The position numbers were made by a program, and so were the translations under genes. From positions 17,024 through 81,023 of the forward strand of contig CAJMKD010000011.1 in the NCBI GenBank assembly GCA_905213905.1: a stretch of 64,000 bases of DNA, read 5' to 3'. The notes below the pieces were generated by a model. The model saw nothing but the letters and a program-made list of their open reading frames with translations, was not told the DNA's origin and searched no databases. The DNA comes from an uncultured Sutterella sp. GTDB lineage: Bacteria > Pseudomonadota > Gammaproteobacteria > Burkholderiales > Burkholderiaceae_F. Shown one piece after another: positions 34,345 through 43,749 of the stretch (position 1 is its first letter; every line of letters begins with the position of its first letter).

Positions 34345-36894
34345 ATGGCTCACGGCTTATTTAAATTCACCGCAGCTGCGGTTGTCGTCGGCGCAGCGCT
34401 TTACGCCGGCATCGGCTACGTGGGCGTCCCATACGCCACAAAGATCGCCCTCGACAAATTCGTGAGCGCCAAGATTGGCCGCCCAGTCATGCTTCAGGAA
34501 GTAAGTTTCAATCCTTGGAGCTGGACCTACGAATTAAGGGGACTCGATATTCCGAAAAAGACAGGCGGCTCGCTGCTTCACCTCGATCACTTGCTTGTGG
34601 ATGCTTCTGCGCAAACACTTTTCAAGCTGGCGCCCGTTCTTGATGAAATCACCATTGACGGCCTGCATATTGACGCCGTCATGGATGATGCGCTCAAAGC
34701 CGATATCGCAGCCCTTGCAGGGGAAAACGGCTCCGGGTCCGAAGCCAGCCCGCAAGCAGTCAATGAGGAAAACGCGTCTGCGGGCGGCCTGCCCGGCTTT
34801 GCGCTTTACAACATTTCCGTCACAAACAGTTCGATTCGGTACGCCGACCAATCGCTCGGCATCGATCAGGCAGTAACGGACGTCACTCTCAAGCTCCCCT
34901 TTGTGAGCACACTTGAGAGCTCGCGGGAAAGCCTCGTCACCCCTGCGCTTTCTCTGAAGCTCAATGGCACGCCGATCGAAGCGTCTGGCTCAACAAAGCC
35001 CTTCGGCTCTTCGCTCGAAGCGATGCTTGCCCTCAAGGTGGACGGCCTTGACATAGTGCCTCTTGCAAAAATCGTTCCGGCGCTCCAGAGCGACGCGCTG
35101 TACGTTTCGAACGGCAAGCTGTCCGCCAATCTCAATTTCATCTTCCGCAATCCAACCGGCGGGGAACCGGCAAAAATGCTTCTTGCCGGCACGTCAAGTC
35201 TTTCGGATGTTTCGATCAAGCAAGGGCTCGGCAAATCCGCCGCTGAACTGGCCGGCTTCACGCGCGCCGGCATTACGCTCAAAGAAGTGAATTTCGTGAC
35301 CCGCACTGCTGCGGTAGAAAACGCTGTGCTCGACGGCCTGCGGGTCAATGCGCGCAACACAAAGAGCGGGATCAATCTTCTCAACGCAGCTCAAAGCGCA
35401 ATCGGCGCATCGGCGCCCAACGCCAGCGGCGCCCCACAGCCATCATCCGAACAGAGCAGCGGCGACAGCGGCTGGCAATGGTCTGTCGCGCTTGCATCGG
35501 TGAAGAACAGCACGCTCAACTGGCAGGACGATACGCTCAGCCCAAGCGCCAAGATCGCTGTTAAGGACTTAGGCGTTCAACTCAACGGACTCGGCAACAA
35601 TGTCGACAAGCCCGCACAGCTTCAGGCCTCCGCCAAACTTCTTGACGGCAGCCTCGCCGTCAAGGGCGCCGTCGGCATTTCTCCGCTTTCTGTCAACGTA
35701 GCCGTTACGGCCGAGAAGCTTTCGGTCAAATCGGTTGCCGGCTATGTCAAAAAAGCGACGGGACTAGACGTGGCGTCGCTTGCAGACTTCGGCGTCAACA
35801 TAAAGTACGAAGATGCCGCACAAAGCATCTCGGGCAATGCCACGCTCTCGAACATTGCTGTGAAATCGGGCAAATCAACGATCATCACAGCCAAGAAGGC
35901 CAATACTGTTGTCAAAAATATTGACCTGATCGCCCAAAGCGCCGAGCTTGACAGCATCGGCATCGATGGTCTGGTCGTTAACGCAGTCAATACGAAGAAT
36001 GGCCTCAATTTGATGCAACTTGGCGCTCAGCCCGGACAGGCGACAAGCACGACAACGGAAAAGGCAAACCCCAAAAACGATTCGGACGATGCCGCTTGGT
36101 CTTGGAAGCTTGGAACGGCCTCGCTCAAAAACAGCACGCTGAATTTGCGCGATGAGACGCTTAAGCCGGCGGCATCCACAAGCATTACTCGCCTTAACGC
36201 AACGGTCAAGAATTTATCGTCTGCCCCGGGAGGCCGTTCGGTCGTCGACGTTGCGCTTTCCGCCGCTGGCGGCACCATCAATGCTGCCGGCAACTTCACG
36301 ATGTCCCCGGTGAGCGCCGCTGTTGATGTCAAGGCAAATCAGCTTCAGCTCAAAACGATCTCTCCATTCCTCAAGGGCTATGCCGGCCTCGGAGCCAACA
36401 AGGGCAACTTTGCCATGCAGGGCAAATTAAGCGTTCTTGAAGACAAGCCGAAAACCGCCAAGGAGTCAAGTGCCGCAGCGCCGAAGACAGTGGTTGCCTG
36501 GCAGGGCAACATGTCGCTTGCCGATCTTGACCTGACGAACGCCAAGGGAACCAGCATCATGAGCTGGACCAAAGCGACGCTGACCGACATGGATGTTGCT
36601 ACCACCGACCCAATCCGCATCGTGGTTGCCAAAGCTGAAATTGAACAGCCCGCAGAAAAGCAAACCAAAGTGGTTCGCGAGATTGCCGGTCTTGCCTCTC
36701 TGATTTCAGCTGTGCGCGGCAAAACTGATACGGCAGAAAAGATCGATAAGTACAGCAGCAAGCTCGAAGGCACTATCACGCTCGAAAACATCCGCTACGT
36801 CAACGGCAAATTCTCCGCCGACGGCGTCAATGCAGCCAGCGTGGGCGGCATCATTCTCGAGAAGCTCTCCAAAGCTGTGTCCGAAAAACTCTGA
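34345..36894 (+). CDS. AsmA-like DUF748 envelope protein
   Basis: 849 residues. N-terminal membrane anchor (FKFTAAAVVVGAALYAGIGYV), then the DUF748 hallmark segment VSFNPWSWTYELRGLDIP, followed by beta-rich repeats to the end. AsmA/DUF748 proteins span the periplasm and are linked to phospholipid transport and outer-membrane integrity. An internal duplication is visible: VNARNTKSGINLL...VALASVKNSTLNWQDDTL (~333-395) recurs as VNAVNTKNGLNLM...LGTASLKNSTLNLRDETL (~545-610). It is shorter than many DUF748 proteins (over 1000 residues). It stands alone after tmRNA. Confidence 0.85.
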   Translation: MAHGLFKFTAAAVVVGAALYAGIGYVGVPYATKIALDKFVSAKIGRPVMLQEVSFNPWSWTYELRGLDIPKKTGGSLLHLDHLLVDASAQTLFKLAPVLDEITIDGLHIDAVMDDALKADIAALAGENGSGSEASPQAVNEENASAGGLPGFALYNISVTNSSIRYADQSLGIDQAVTDVTLKLPFVSTLESSRESLVTPALSLKLNGTPIEASGSTKPFGSSLEAMLALKVDGLDIVPLAKIVPALQSDALYVSNGKLSANLNFIFRNPTGGEPAKMLLAGTSSLSDVSIKQGLGKSAAELAGFTRAGITLKEVNFVTRTAAVENAVLDGLRVNARNTKSGINLLNAAQSAIGASAPNASGAPQPSSEQSSGDSGWQWSVALASVKNSTLNWQDDTLSPSAKIAVKDLGVQLNGLGNNVDKPAQLQASAKLLDGSLAVKGAVGISPLSVNVAVTAEKLSVKSVAGYVKKATGLDVASLADFGVNIKYEDAAQSISGNATLSNIAVKSGKSTIITAKKANTVVKNIDLIAQSAELDSIGIDGLVVNAVNTKNGLNLMQLGAQPGQATSTTTEKANPKNDSDDAAWSWKLGTASLKNSTLNLRDETLKPAASTSITRLNATVKNLSSAPGGRSVVDVALSAAGGTINAAGNFTMSPVSAAVDVKANQLQLKTISPFLKGYAGLGANKGNFAMQGKLSVLEDKPKTAKESSAAAPKTVVAWQGNMSLADLDLTNAKGTSIMSWTKATLTDMDVATTDPIRIVVAKAEIEQPAEKQTKVVREIAGLASLISAVRGKTDTAEKIDKYSSKLEGTITLENIRYVNGKFSADGVNAASVGGIILEKLSKAVSEKL

Positions 36895-36956
36895 CGCTGA
36901 AGTCGCTGCTGCCCGGCGTATCGTCGAGCAGCGGCGACGCTTTTGATGGATGCGCA

Positions 36957-36997
36957 GCAAAAAGGAAGGCCCGCACTGCATTTAACAGTTGCGGGCC
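36957..36997 (-). terminator. Terminator after tRNA-Thr
   Basis: On the minus strand, GGCCCGCA.CTG pairs with CAG.TGCGGGCC, then TTCCTTTTTG. It lies directly downstream of the tRNA. Confidence 0.75.
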
Positions 36998-37004
36998 TGT
37001 GATG

Positions 37005-37080
37005 TGGTGCCGGAGAAGAGATTTGAACTCCCGACCTTCGCATTACGAATGCGCTGCTCTACCAGCTGAGCTACTCCGGC
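37005..37080 (-). tRNA. tRNA-Thr (anticodon CGU)
   Basis: 76 nt including encoded CCA. Acceptor stem GCCGGAG/CTCCGGC, D arm GCTCAGCTGGTAGAGC, anticodon loop TTCGTAA giving anticodon CGT, T arm GGGAGTTCAAATCTCTT with one G.T pair. The anticodon arm AGCGCATTCGTAATGCGA is the same as I recall for E. coli tRNA-Thr(CGU). It reads ACG codons. Confidence 0.97.
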
Positions 37081-37271
37081 ACACCTGAATCTGCTTCAAC
37101 GCCTTGCGCTGTGCGGTTCAGAGGATGTGAATTATGCATATCAAACGAAATCTTCGCAAGTTATTTTACATTTTATTACATTTACTATTTGATTCGTTTC
37201 GCAGGTTCAGTAGCCTTCGTCCTGGAGTTGCATGCACTAGAATGTTTTTCTTGGTTTTTCTCTGGTGAATC

Positions 37272-37802
37272 ATGACGCAGCAAACATCAAAGGATGCCGT
37301 TCTCGGCTGGGCAGTTTCACTGCCTGAACCGCAAGATACGGATCGTCTTGGCGCCGCTGCCGCAGCGGCGCTCAAGGCCAATATGCATACCGTCAATGAA
37401 GCGGGATTTGCGCTGCGTTTGTGCGGCAATCTCGGCGCAGGTAAAACATCTTTCATGCGAGCGCTTCTCAGAGCGCTGGGCTGGCAGGGGCCCGTTAAAA
37501 GTCCAACGTTTTCTCTCCTTGAAACTTATGACGTGGCTGGTGCTTGCATCAACCATTTCGACTTTTATCGCTTCGAAGAACCGATTGAGTTTGAAGACGC
37601 GGGGTTCCGCGATCTTTACGCCCCTGGCGCTTTTTCTGCATCCGAATGGAGCGAGCGCGCGGAGCCATACTTGCCCAAGCCCGATCTTGTTCTCTCCCTC
37701 GCAGAAGAGGGACTCGGCCGCAGAGCCACTATCGTCGCCACCACAAATCCAGGCGAAGCCTTTCTCAATGCAATGAGAGCAGCATGGAACGCCGCCGCTT
37801 GA
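37272..37802 (+). CDS. tsaE: tRNA threonylcarbamoyladenosine synthesis ATPase TsaE
   Basis: Helps TsaB-TsaD to form t6A37 on ANN-reading tRNAs. 176 residues with Walker A GNLGAGKTSFMR (~53-64), the SPTFSLLETY switch region, INHFDFYRFEEP and SEWSERAEPYLP. It overlaps the start of amiC by 19 bases, so the two are probably co-translated, an arrangement common in proteobacteria. A Sua5-type TsaC, the other early t6A enzyme, is encoded at 43.7 kb, and a tRNA-Thr lies next door. Confidence 0.95.
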   Translation: MTQQTSKDAVLGWAVSLPEPQDTDRLGAAAAAALKANMHTVNEAGFALRLCGNLGAGKTSFMRALLRALGWQGPVKSPTFSLLETYDVAGACINHFDFYRFEEPIEFEDAGFRDLYAPGAFSASEWSERAEPYLPKPDLVLSLAEEGLGRRATIVATTNPGEAFLNAMRAAWNAAA

Positions 37803-39118
37803 TCGCCGCTCTCGGCAGCACGCTTCTCTTTTCATTCGCGCCATTCGACATTGCGCGCGGCGCAAAAATGGTCGCGGTCCGCATGTGGCCGGCCGAAGAG
37901 TACACGCGCGTCACGATAGAAACCGATGTTCCGCTCAAGTTCAAGTATTTCTTCGTCCGATCCGCCAAGCCGCTGCGCTTTGTGATCGACATTGAAGGCC
38001 TCGAACTGACCGAGCGCATCAAGAAGCAGATTGCAGCCGTCAACCCCGACGATCCATACATTGCTGCGATGCGCATAGGCCAGTTCAAGCCTGGCATTCT
38101 GCGCCTTGTCATGGACCTTAAAACAGACGTCAAACCTGAGGTCTTTCTGCTAAAGCCCTTTGCGAACTACCAATACCGTCTTGTTTTCGACATTTATCCA
38201 GCGCACCCGACGGATGCGGTAAGCCGCATCCTTGCTGGACTTGAAAACGAAGACGAAGGCGACGCAGAAATTGACGAGAACGACCCGCTCGCAGGCATCC
38301 TCGCGGATCTCGCAGCAGGGAAAAACGTTGCTTCCGGCAGCGGGAAGGAAATTGCTTCCAGCAAACAAACACCCAAAAAAACCGCCAAGCCTTCCGAGCA
38401 GCCCGGGCGCAAGCGCGACAAACGAATTGTGATCGTGATCGACCCTGGACACGGCGGCGAGGATCCCGGCGCCATCGGCCGCAGAAAAACAATGGAAAAA
38501 AATGTCGTTCTGCAGATCGGCCGCCGGCTCGCCAAACTCATTAACTCAGAATCCAATATGCGTGCCGTGATGACCCGCAACTCCGACCATTTCGTGAGTC
38601 TCGGCGGTCGGGTTGCGATTGCACGGAAGGTCCGCGCGCATCTGCTTGTCAGCATTCATGCCGATGCTTGGGTAAAAGCCAGTGCGCGCGGCTCGAGCGT
38701 CTTTGCTCTCAGCCAGCGCGGCGCCTCTTCTTCGGCGGCGCGCTGGCTCGCGAAAAGCCAGAATGAATCCGACTTGATCGGCGGCGTCAACATTGCCACC
38801 GTCGACAAGACGGTAGCAAGCGTCCTCGTCGACATGACTTCGAATTGGACAATCGGCTACAGCCTTGCGCTCGGCGCAGCAGTGCTTCACGAGCTCAAAA
38901 GCATCAACCGGCTTCACAAGAACAAAGTTGAGCAGGCTGGCTTTGCTGTTCTGAAGGGACAGGGCATTCCGTCCATCCTTGTCGAAACGGCCTTTATTTC
39001 CAATCCGCAGGAAGAAAATCTTCTGCGCAACGGCAATCATCAGCAAAAGCTGGCGCGAGCGATTCTCACCGGCATCAAAAAGCAGCTTGCTGCAGATCCC
39101 ACCTTGCTGCGCGGGTAA
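37784..39118 (+). CDS. amiC: N-acetylmuramoyl-L-alanine amidase (AmiC-type, AMIN + Amidase_3)
   Basis: Periplasmic zinc amidase that splits septal peptidoglycan at cell separation. 444 residues from the ATG at 37784. Signal peptide MERRRLIAALGSTLLFSF carries an Arg pair, so Tat export is possible as for E. coli AmiC. AMIN domain (~30-150), Lys/Pro linker (~185-215), then Amidase_3 with zinc ligands in DPGHGGEDPG, MEKNVVLQ and SIHADAW and the catalytic Glu in VETAFISN. Activation by EnvC/NlpD-type LytM proteins is known for the family; none is in the window. Confidence 0.93.
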   Translation: MERRRLIAALGSTLLFSFAPFDIARGAKMVAVRMWPAEEYTRVTIETDVPLKFKYFFVRSAKPLRFVIDIEGLELTERIKKQIAAVNPDDPYIAAMRIGQFKPGILRLVMDLKTDVKPEVFLLKPFANYQYRLVFDIYPAHPTDAVSRILAGLENEDEGDAEIDENDPLAGILADLAAGKNVASGSGKEIASSKQTPKKTAKPSEQPGRKRDKRIVIVIDPGHGGEDPGAIGRRKTMEKNVVLQIGRRLAKLINSESNMRAVMTRNSDHFVSLGGRVAIARKVRAHLLVSIHADAWVKASARGSSVFALSQRGASSSAARWLAKSQNESDLIGGVNIATVDKTVASVLVDMTSNWTIGYSLALGAAVLHELKSINRLHKNKVEQAGFAVLKGQGIPSILVETAFISNPQEENLLRNGNHQQKLARAILTGIKKQLAADPTLLRG

Positions 39119-39238
39119 CGCGCCATGGCGTTGCCTGCCGCAAAACCTTTACAATCTTGAGCCAACCACACCAGGCTAATGATGCGCTTCTAATCAAGCG
39201 CGCCGCGCAGCCTTCTTCAATCATCGGAGTTCATCCTC

Positions 39239-40303
39239 ATGGCTCTTGTTTCCATGCGTCAGCTGCTCGATCATGCAGCTGAAAACGGCTACGGCATCCC
39301 TGCCTTCAACGTCAATAATCTCGAACAGGTTCAAGCCATCATGGCCGCCGCCAGCGAAGTCGGCGCACCCGTCATCATGCAGGCTTCCGCCGGCGCCCGT
39401 AAGTATGCCGGCGAAGCGTTCCTTCGCCGCTTGATTGAAGCGGCGATCGAAGCCTACCCTGACGTGCCCGTCTGCATGCACCAGGACCATGGTCAAAGTC
39501 CTGCCGTCTGCCAGGGCGCCATCCGTTCGGGCTTTTCTTCCGTCATGATGGACGGCTCGCTTATGAGCGACGGCAAAACGATCGCCACCTACGAATACAA
39601 CGTCGACGTCACCCGCCGCGTCGTGGAAATGGCCCATTGCATCGGCGTTTCCGTCGAAGGCGAGCTCGGCTGTCTTGGTTCGCTCGAAACGATGCGCGGC
39701 GACAAGGAAGACGGGCACGGCACGGATGCAAAGATGACGCGCGACCAGCTTCTGACGGATCCGGATCAGGCAGCTGAATTCGTGCGTGAAACGCAGATTG
39801 ACGCACTTGCCATTGCTATCGGCACTTCGCACGGCGCCTACAAATTCACGCGCCGCCCGACAGGCGAGATTCTGTCGATCGACCGTGTCAAAGAAATTCA
39901 CGCCCGCTTGCCGAACACGCACCTTGTCATGCACGGCTCCTCTTCCGTGCCGCAGGAATATCTTGCCGAAATTCGTCAGTTCGGCGGCGAAATGCGCGAA
40001 ACATACGGCGTGCCTGTTGAAGAAATTCAGAAAGCCATTCAGCACGGCGTTCGCAAGGTCAACATCGACACCGACATCCGCCTTGCCATGACCGCCGCTG
40101 TCCGCCGTTATCTCGTCGAGAACCCCTCCGGCTTTGATCCGCGCGCCTACCTCAAGGCCGCACGCGCTGCCGCCCAGGCGCTCTGCAAAAAGCGTTATCT
40201 CGAGTTCGGCTGCGAAGGCCAGGGCGCCAAGATCAAGCCAATTGCGCTCGACAAAATTGCCGCCAAGTATGCTGACGGTTCGCTTCGCCAGAACGTTCTG
40301 TAA
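39239..40303 (+). CDS. fba: class II fructose-1,6-bisphosphate aldolase
   Basis: Zinc aldolase of glycolysis and gluconeogenesis, 354 residues, of the 'Calvin cycle subtype' class IIB long form. Seen: MHQDHGQS (zinc His and catalytic Asp), EGELGCLG, the AIGTSHGAYKFTRRP loop, MHGSSSVPQEY and VNIDTDIRLA. An fbp gene at 59.8 kb completes the irreversible gluconeogenic step. A strong terminator follows at 40.34 kb. Confidence 0.96.
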   Translation: MALVSMRQLLDHAAENGYGIPAFNVNNLEQVQAIMAAASEVGAPVIMQASAGARKYAGEAFLRRLIEAAIEAYPDVPVCMHQDHGQSPAVCQGAIRSGFSSVMMDGSLMSDGKTIATYEYNVDVTRRVVEMAHCIGVSVEGELGCLGSLETMRGDKEDGHGTDAKMTRDQLLTDPDQAAEFVRETQIDALAIAIGTSHGAYKFTRRPTGEILSIDRVKEIHARLPNTHLVMHGSSSVPQEYLAEIRQFGGEMRETYGVPVEEIQKAIQHGVRKVNIDTDIRLAMTAAVRRYLVENPSGFDPRAYLKAARAAAQALCKKRYLEFGCEGQGAKIKPIALDKIAAKYADGSLRQNVL

Positions 40304-40337
40304 CAGCATTTTGACGCCTTGACGCTACATTAATTGA

Positions 40338-40374
40338 GGCGCGTGCGACGCAAGAGCGGCGCACGCGCCTTTTT
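40338..40374 (+). terminator. Terminator after aldolase, just before dgkA
   Basis: GGCGCGTGCG/CGCACGCGCC ten-bp perfect stem with a 12-base loop and T5. It ends 20 bases before the dgkA start codon. Confidence 0.88.
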
Positions 40375-40393
40375 CTTCGCTGTTGCTTACATC

Positions 40394-40798
40394 ATGACCG
40401 AACCAAAATCTGCCAACGATCTCAAAGGCAAGCAAGGGCTTCGCCGCCTCATCAACGCAACCCGCTATTCGATGCAAGGGATCCGGGCGGCTTTGCAGCA
40501 TGAAGCGGCTTTCCGCGAAGAATTTTTCCTCGCGCTCCTTTTGATTCCGCTTGCGCTCCTGCTGCCTATTTCTGTTCTCGAAAAGGTCGTGCTCATTGAG
40601 TCCACGCTTCTCGTTCCTTTTGCTGAAATCATCAATTCAGCGATCGAAGCCTGCATCGATCGGCTGGGCAATGAAATACATCCGCTTGCAGGACGCGCCA
40701 AGGACATGGGCAGCGCCGCCGTCTTTTTCGCACTTGTCATGGCTGGCATTGCATGGGTTTTCATTGCCGGTCCGGCTATCTTTGAGTACTTTTTGTGA
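40394..40798 (+). CDS. dgkA: diacylglycerol kinase
   Basis: Small inner-membrane kinase that recycles diacylglycerol to phosphatidate. 134 residues, three membrane segments. Key motifs: QHEAAFREEFF, the signature EIINSAIEACIDR, and HPLAGRAKDMGSAAVF. It begins only 20 bases after the aldolase terminator, so it either relies on read-through or on a promoter inside that terminator region; no ribosome binding site stands out. An alternative upstream frame (from 40334) would run through the terminator and is unlikely. Confidence 0.93.
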   Translation: MTEPKSANDLKGKQGLRRLINATRYSMQGIRAALQHEAAFREEFFLALLLIPLALLLPISVLEKVVLIESTLLVPFAEIINSAIEACIDRLGNEIHPLAGRAKDMGSAAVFFALVMAGIAWVFIAGPAIFEYFL

Positions 40799-40918
40799 TG
40801 ATGAAGCAAGTCCTGTCGACTTCTTTCAGGCGCTGATCCGAGCGCGCCCGCGCTCTCGACTAGAATCACTGCATCAACTTTATTTCCCTCACTTCACTCC
40901 ACTTGAGGAGAGTTAGAC

Positions 40919-41812
40919 ATGGCCGGTCTTTCCAAGACAAACATTCCGTCGCTCAAGCAGATCTACAGCGGCAAAGTCCGTGATGTTTACGCTGTGGACG
41001 ATGACAAGCTGCTCCTTGTCGCCACAGACCGCATTTCCGCTTTTGACGTCATTCTCGGCGACCCGATTCCGGGCAAGGGCAAAGTGCTCACCGCCCTTAC
41101 GAACTTCTGGTTCGAGAAGCTCAAGGACGTGATTCCCAATCATCTGACCGGCATTGATCCAGAATCCGTCGTCAAGCCTGAAGAAGCCGATCAGGTGCGC
41201 GGCCGCGCAGTTGTCTCCAAGCGTCTCAAGCCGATTCTCATCGAATGTGTTGCCCGCGGCTACATCATTGGCGGCGGCTGGAAGGATTACTGCGCAACGG
41301 GTTCCGTCTGCGGCGTCAAGCTGCCGGCAGGCCTTCGCCAGGCAGAAAAGCTGCCGGAACCGATTTTCACGCCGGCAGCCAAAGCTGAAGTCGGCACGCA
41401 CGACGAAAACATCTCCTTTGATCGAGTCGTCGAGCTTTACGGCGAGCGTGTTGCCACAACGATTCGCGACACGACGCTCAAGCTCTATAAGGAAGCCGCC
41501 GACTACGCGCTTACAAAGGGCATCATCATTGCCGACACCAAATTTGAGTTCGGCATGGACGACGAAGGCACCATTTATCTGATGGACGAAGTTCTCACGC
41601 CTGACTCAAGCCGCTTCTGGCCGGCCGATGATTATGAAGTCGGCACCTCGCCCAAGAGCTTCGACAAGCAGTTCATCCGCGACTGGCTCGAAACGCAGCC
41701 TTGGGATAAGACCCCGCCTGCGCCGAAGGTGCCAGAAGACATCATCGAAAAGACGGCAGACAAGTATCGCGAAGCGCTTCGCCGTCTGACAGGCACCGAT
41801 ATCGAACCGTAA
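40919..41812 (+). CDS. purC: phosphoribosylaminoimidazole-succinocarboxamide synthase
   Basis: Joins aspartate to CAIR in purine synthesis. 297 residues, the longer eukaryote/betaproteobacteria-like form. SGKVRDVYAVDDDKLLLVATDRISAFD (split), the ARGYIIGGGWKDY segment and LMDEVLTPDSSRFW are diagnostic. GAGGAGAG is placed just before the ATG. purE and purK follow on the same strand. Confidence 0.97.
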   Translation: MAGLSKTNIPSLKQIYSGKVRDVYAVDDDKLLLVATDRISAFDVILGDPIPGKGKVLTALTNFWFEKLKDVIPNHLTGIDPESVVKPEEADQVRGRAVVSKRLKPILIECVARGYIIGGGWKDYCATGSVCGVKLPAGLRQAEKLPEPIFTPAAKAEVGTHDENISFDRVVELYGERVATTIRDTTLKLYKEAADYALTKGIIIADTKFEFGMDDEGTIYLMDEVLTPDSSRFWPADDYEVGTSPKSFDKQFIRDWLETQPWDKTPPAPKVPEDIIEKTADKYREALRRLTGTDIEP

Positions 41813-41823
41813 AAGTTCGCCTT

Positions 41824-41882
41824 ACTGCGCCCAACTCGAGGCGCAGTTTGCCATTGGCGCGTCCGAAGAAGACGCGCCAATG
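41824..41882 (+). repeat. Tandem perfect hairpins between purC and purE
   Basis: First stem ACTGCGCC/GGCGCAGT (41824-41831, 41840-41847) with TTTG after it; second stem CATTGGCGCGTC/GACGCGCCAATG (41852-41863, 41871-41882), 12 bp perfect with a seven-base loop and no T-tract. They may terminate or attenuate, or protect the purC 3' end. Confidence 0.65.
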
Positions 41883-41976
41883 CAGTTGACTGAAATGCAC
41901 GGTCGCCAATCGGTTGATCGGTTCTGTGCATCGAGCAAGTATTACTCTTCTTTAAAAAAAATCAGGATCTAAGAAC

Positions 41977-42480
41977 ATGCAGGCAGATCACCCTGTTATC
42001 GGCATCGTCATGGGAAGCAACTCCGACTGGGAAGTCATGCAGAACGCCGCACGAATGCTTAAGGACTTCGGCGTCGCCTTCGAAGCCCGTGTTGTGAGCG
42101 CGCATCGCATGCCCGATGAAATGTTCGAATACGCCGAAACAGCAGCACAGCGCGGCTTGAAGGCAATCATTGCCGGCGCGGGCGGCGCAGCGCATCTTCC
42201 GGGCATGCTGGCAGCAAAATGCATTGTCCCCGTACTCGGCGTTCCCGTGCCCTCAAAATATCTTCGTGGCGTCGATAGTCTGCACTCCATCGTTCAGATG
42301 CCAAAGGGCGTGCCTGTAGCCACATTCGCCATCGGCGAAGCAGGTGCAGCGAATGCCGCACTGTTTGCTCTGCAGATGCTCGCTGTTGAAGACAAGGAAA
42401 TCGCCCGCAAGCTTGCAGATTTCCGCTTTGCGCAGAACGCTAAGGCTCGTGCAATGACACTGCCTGTCGATACCCTCTGA
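41977..42480 (+). CDS. purE: N5-carboxyaminoimidazole ribonucleotide mutase
   Basis: Class I PurE, 167 residues. GSNSDWEVM, SAHRMPDEM and GAGGAAHLPGMLA are the active-site segments. Converts N5-CAIR, made by PurK, to CAIR. It is ~82 bases upstream of purK and on the same strand. Confidence 0.97.
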   Translation: MQADHPVIGIVMGSNSDWEVMQNAARMLKDFGVAFEARVVSAHRMPDEMFEYAETAAQRGLKAIIAGAGGAAHLPGMLAAKCIVPVLGVPVPSKYLRGVDSLHSIVQMPKGVPVATFAIGEAGAANAALFALQMLAVEDKEIARKLADFRFAQNAKARAMTLPVDTL

Positions 42481-42516
42481 GCGAACACCAAACCGCAACC
42501 AATCTTTCTGAAGATT

Positions 42517-42547
42517 CGCCGGCCCGCTCGGCTGAGCGGTTCCGGCG
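42517..42547 (+). repeat. GC-rich hairpin between purE and purK
   Basis: CGCCGG.CCGCTC pairs with GAGCGG..CCGGCG around GGCT. A short TTTG follows, so it may attenuate rather than stop transcription into purK. Confidence 0.5.
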
Positions 42548-42561
42548 CTTTGCTTATCAAT

Positions 42562-43749
42562 ATGCACAACGAAGTGTTACTGCCTGGCGCTACGCTGGGC
42601 CTATTGGGCGGCGGCCAGCTCGGCCGCATGTTTGCGCAAGCCGCTGCCACCATGGGCTATCACGTCGCAGTTTTGGAGCCTGGCGCAGATTCGCCCGCCG
42701 GCGAAGTATCCCGTCTGCAGATCAAAGCCGCCTATGACGATCCCAAAGGCATTGATTCGCTCGCCGAGCACGTTCGTGCGGTGACAACGGAATTTGAAAA
42801 CGTGCCCGCCGCCACCCTGCAGCGTCTTGCGGATGCCGGCATCCGAACTGCGCCGCACGCACTTGCAGTTTCTGCTTCTCAGGATCGAAACGTCGAAAAG
42901 GCCTTTATTGAAAAAGCCGGCGTGCCGACTGCGCCGCACGCAGCCGTACTTTCAGAGGCCGACGTTGCTAAGCTGGACGATTCTCTTTTCCCTGGCATCC
43001 TCAAAACCGCACGCCTCGGCTACGACGGCAAGGGACAGGCTCGCGTCAACTCTCGCGCAGAAGCACTCAGCGCATTCCAAGCGTTTGGCGGCGTCGACTG
43101 CGTTCTTGAACGCATGCTCGACCTTCAGCTTGAAGTCTCCGTCATCGTCTCGCGCAGCGCCGACGGCGCCTGCGCTGTTTTCCCCGTCGCAGAGAACCAT
43201 CATAAGAACGGCATCTTGGCGTATACGATCATGCCGGCTCGAATCGACGAGGAAACGGCTAAATGCGCCCAGACTTATGCTGGCCGCATTGCTGACGCTC
43301 TCGACTATGTCGGCATTCTCTGCGTAGAGCTTTTCATTCTCGCCGACGGCAGCATCCTTGCCAATGAAATTGCTCCGCGGCCGCATAACTCGGGACACGC
43401 CACGATTGAAGCATGCGTAACGAGTCAGTACGAGCAGCAGGTTCGCATTACCGCCGGGCTCCCGCTTGGCGACACCACGCTCCGCTCGCCTGCCGTCATG
43501 CTCAACCTGCTCGGCGACCTATGGTTCGATGCCGAAAACAATATTCGCGAACCGGATTGGTCGAGAATTCTTGCGCTGCCTGGCGTAAAGCTCCATCTTT
43601 ACGGCAAGGCGCAGCCGCGCCGCGCCCGCAAGATGGGACATGTCACGATCGTTGCCGAAACCGCAAGTGAAGCGCTAGCACGCGCTCATCAGACCGCCGG
43701 CCTGCTCGGCCTCGCTTTTGCCGACGAATTGAAGGAAAACCGCTCATGA
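42562..43749 (+). CDS. purK: N5-carboxyaminoimidazole ribonucleotide synthase
   Basis: ATP-grasp enzyme that carboxylates AIR with bicarbonate. 395 residues. GLLGGGQLGRMFAQAA at the N-terminus, the EFENVPA segment, LKTARLGYDGKGQARV, and EIAPRPHNSGHATIEAC. The ATG at 42562 is preferred over a TTG four codons upstream. Its TGA overlaps the ATG of the next gene (ATGA), so translation is coupled. Confidence 0.97.
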   Translation: MHNEVLLPGATLGLLGGGQLGRMFAQAAATMGYHVAVLEPGADSPAGEVSRLQIKAAYDDPKGIDSLAEHVRAVTTEFENVPAATLQRLADAGIRTAPHALAVSASQDRNVEKAFIEKAGVPTAPHAAVLSEADVAKLDDSLFPGILKTARLGYDGKGQARVNSRAEALSAFQAFGGVDCVLERMLDLQLEVSVIVSRSADGACAVFPVAENHHKNGILAYTIMPARIDEETAKCAQTYAGRIADALDYVGILCVELFILADGSILANEIAPRPHNSGHATIEACVTSQYEQQVRITAGLPLGDTTLRSPAVMLNLLGDLWFDAENNIREPDWSRILALPGVKLHLYGKAQPRRARKMGHVTIVAETASEALARAHQTAGLLGLAFADELKENRS

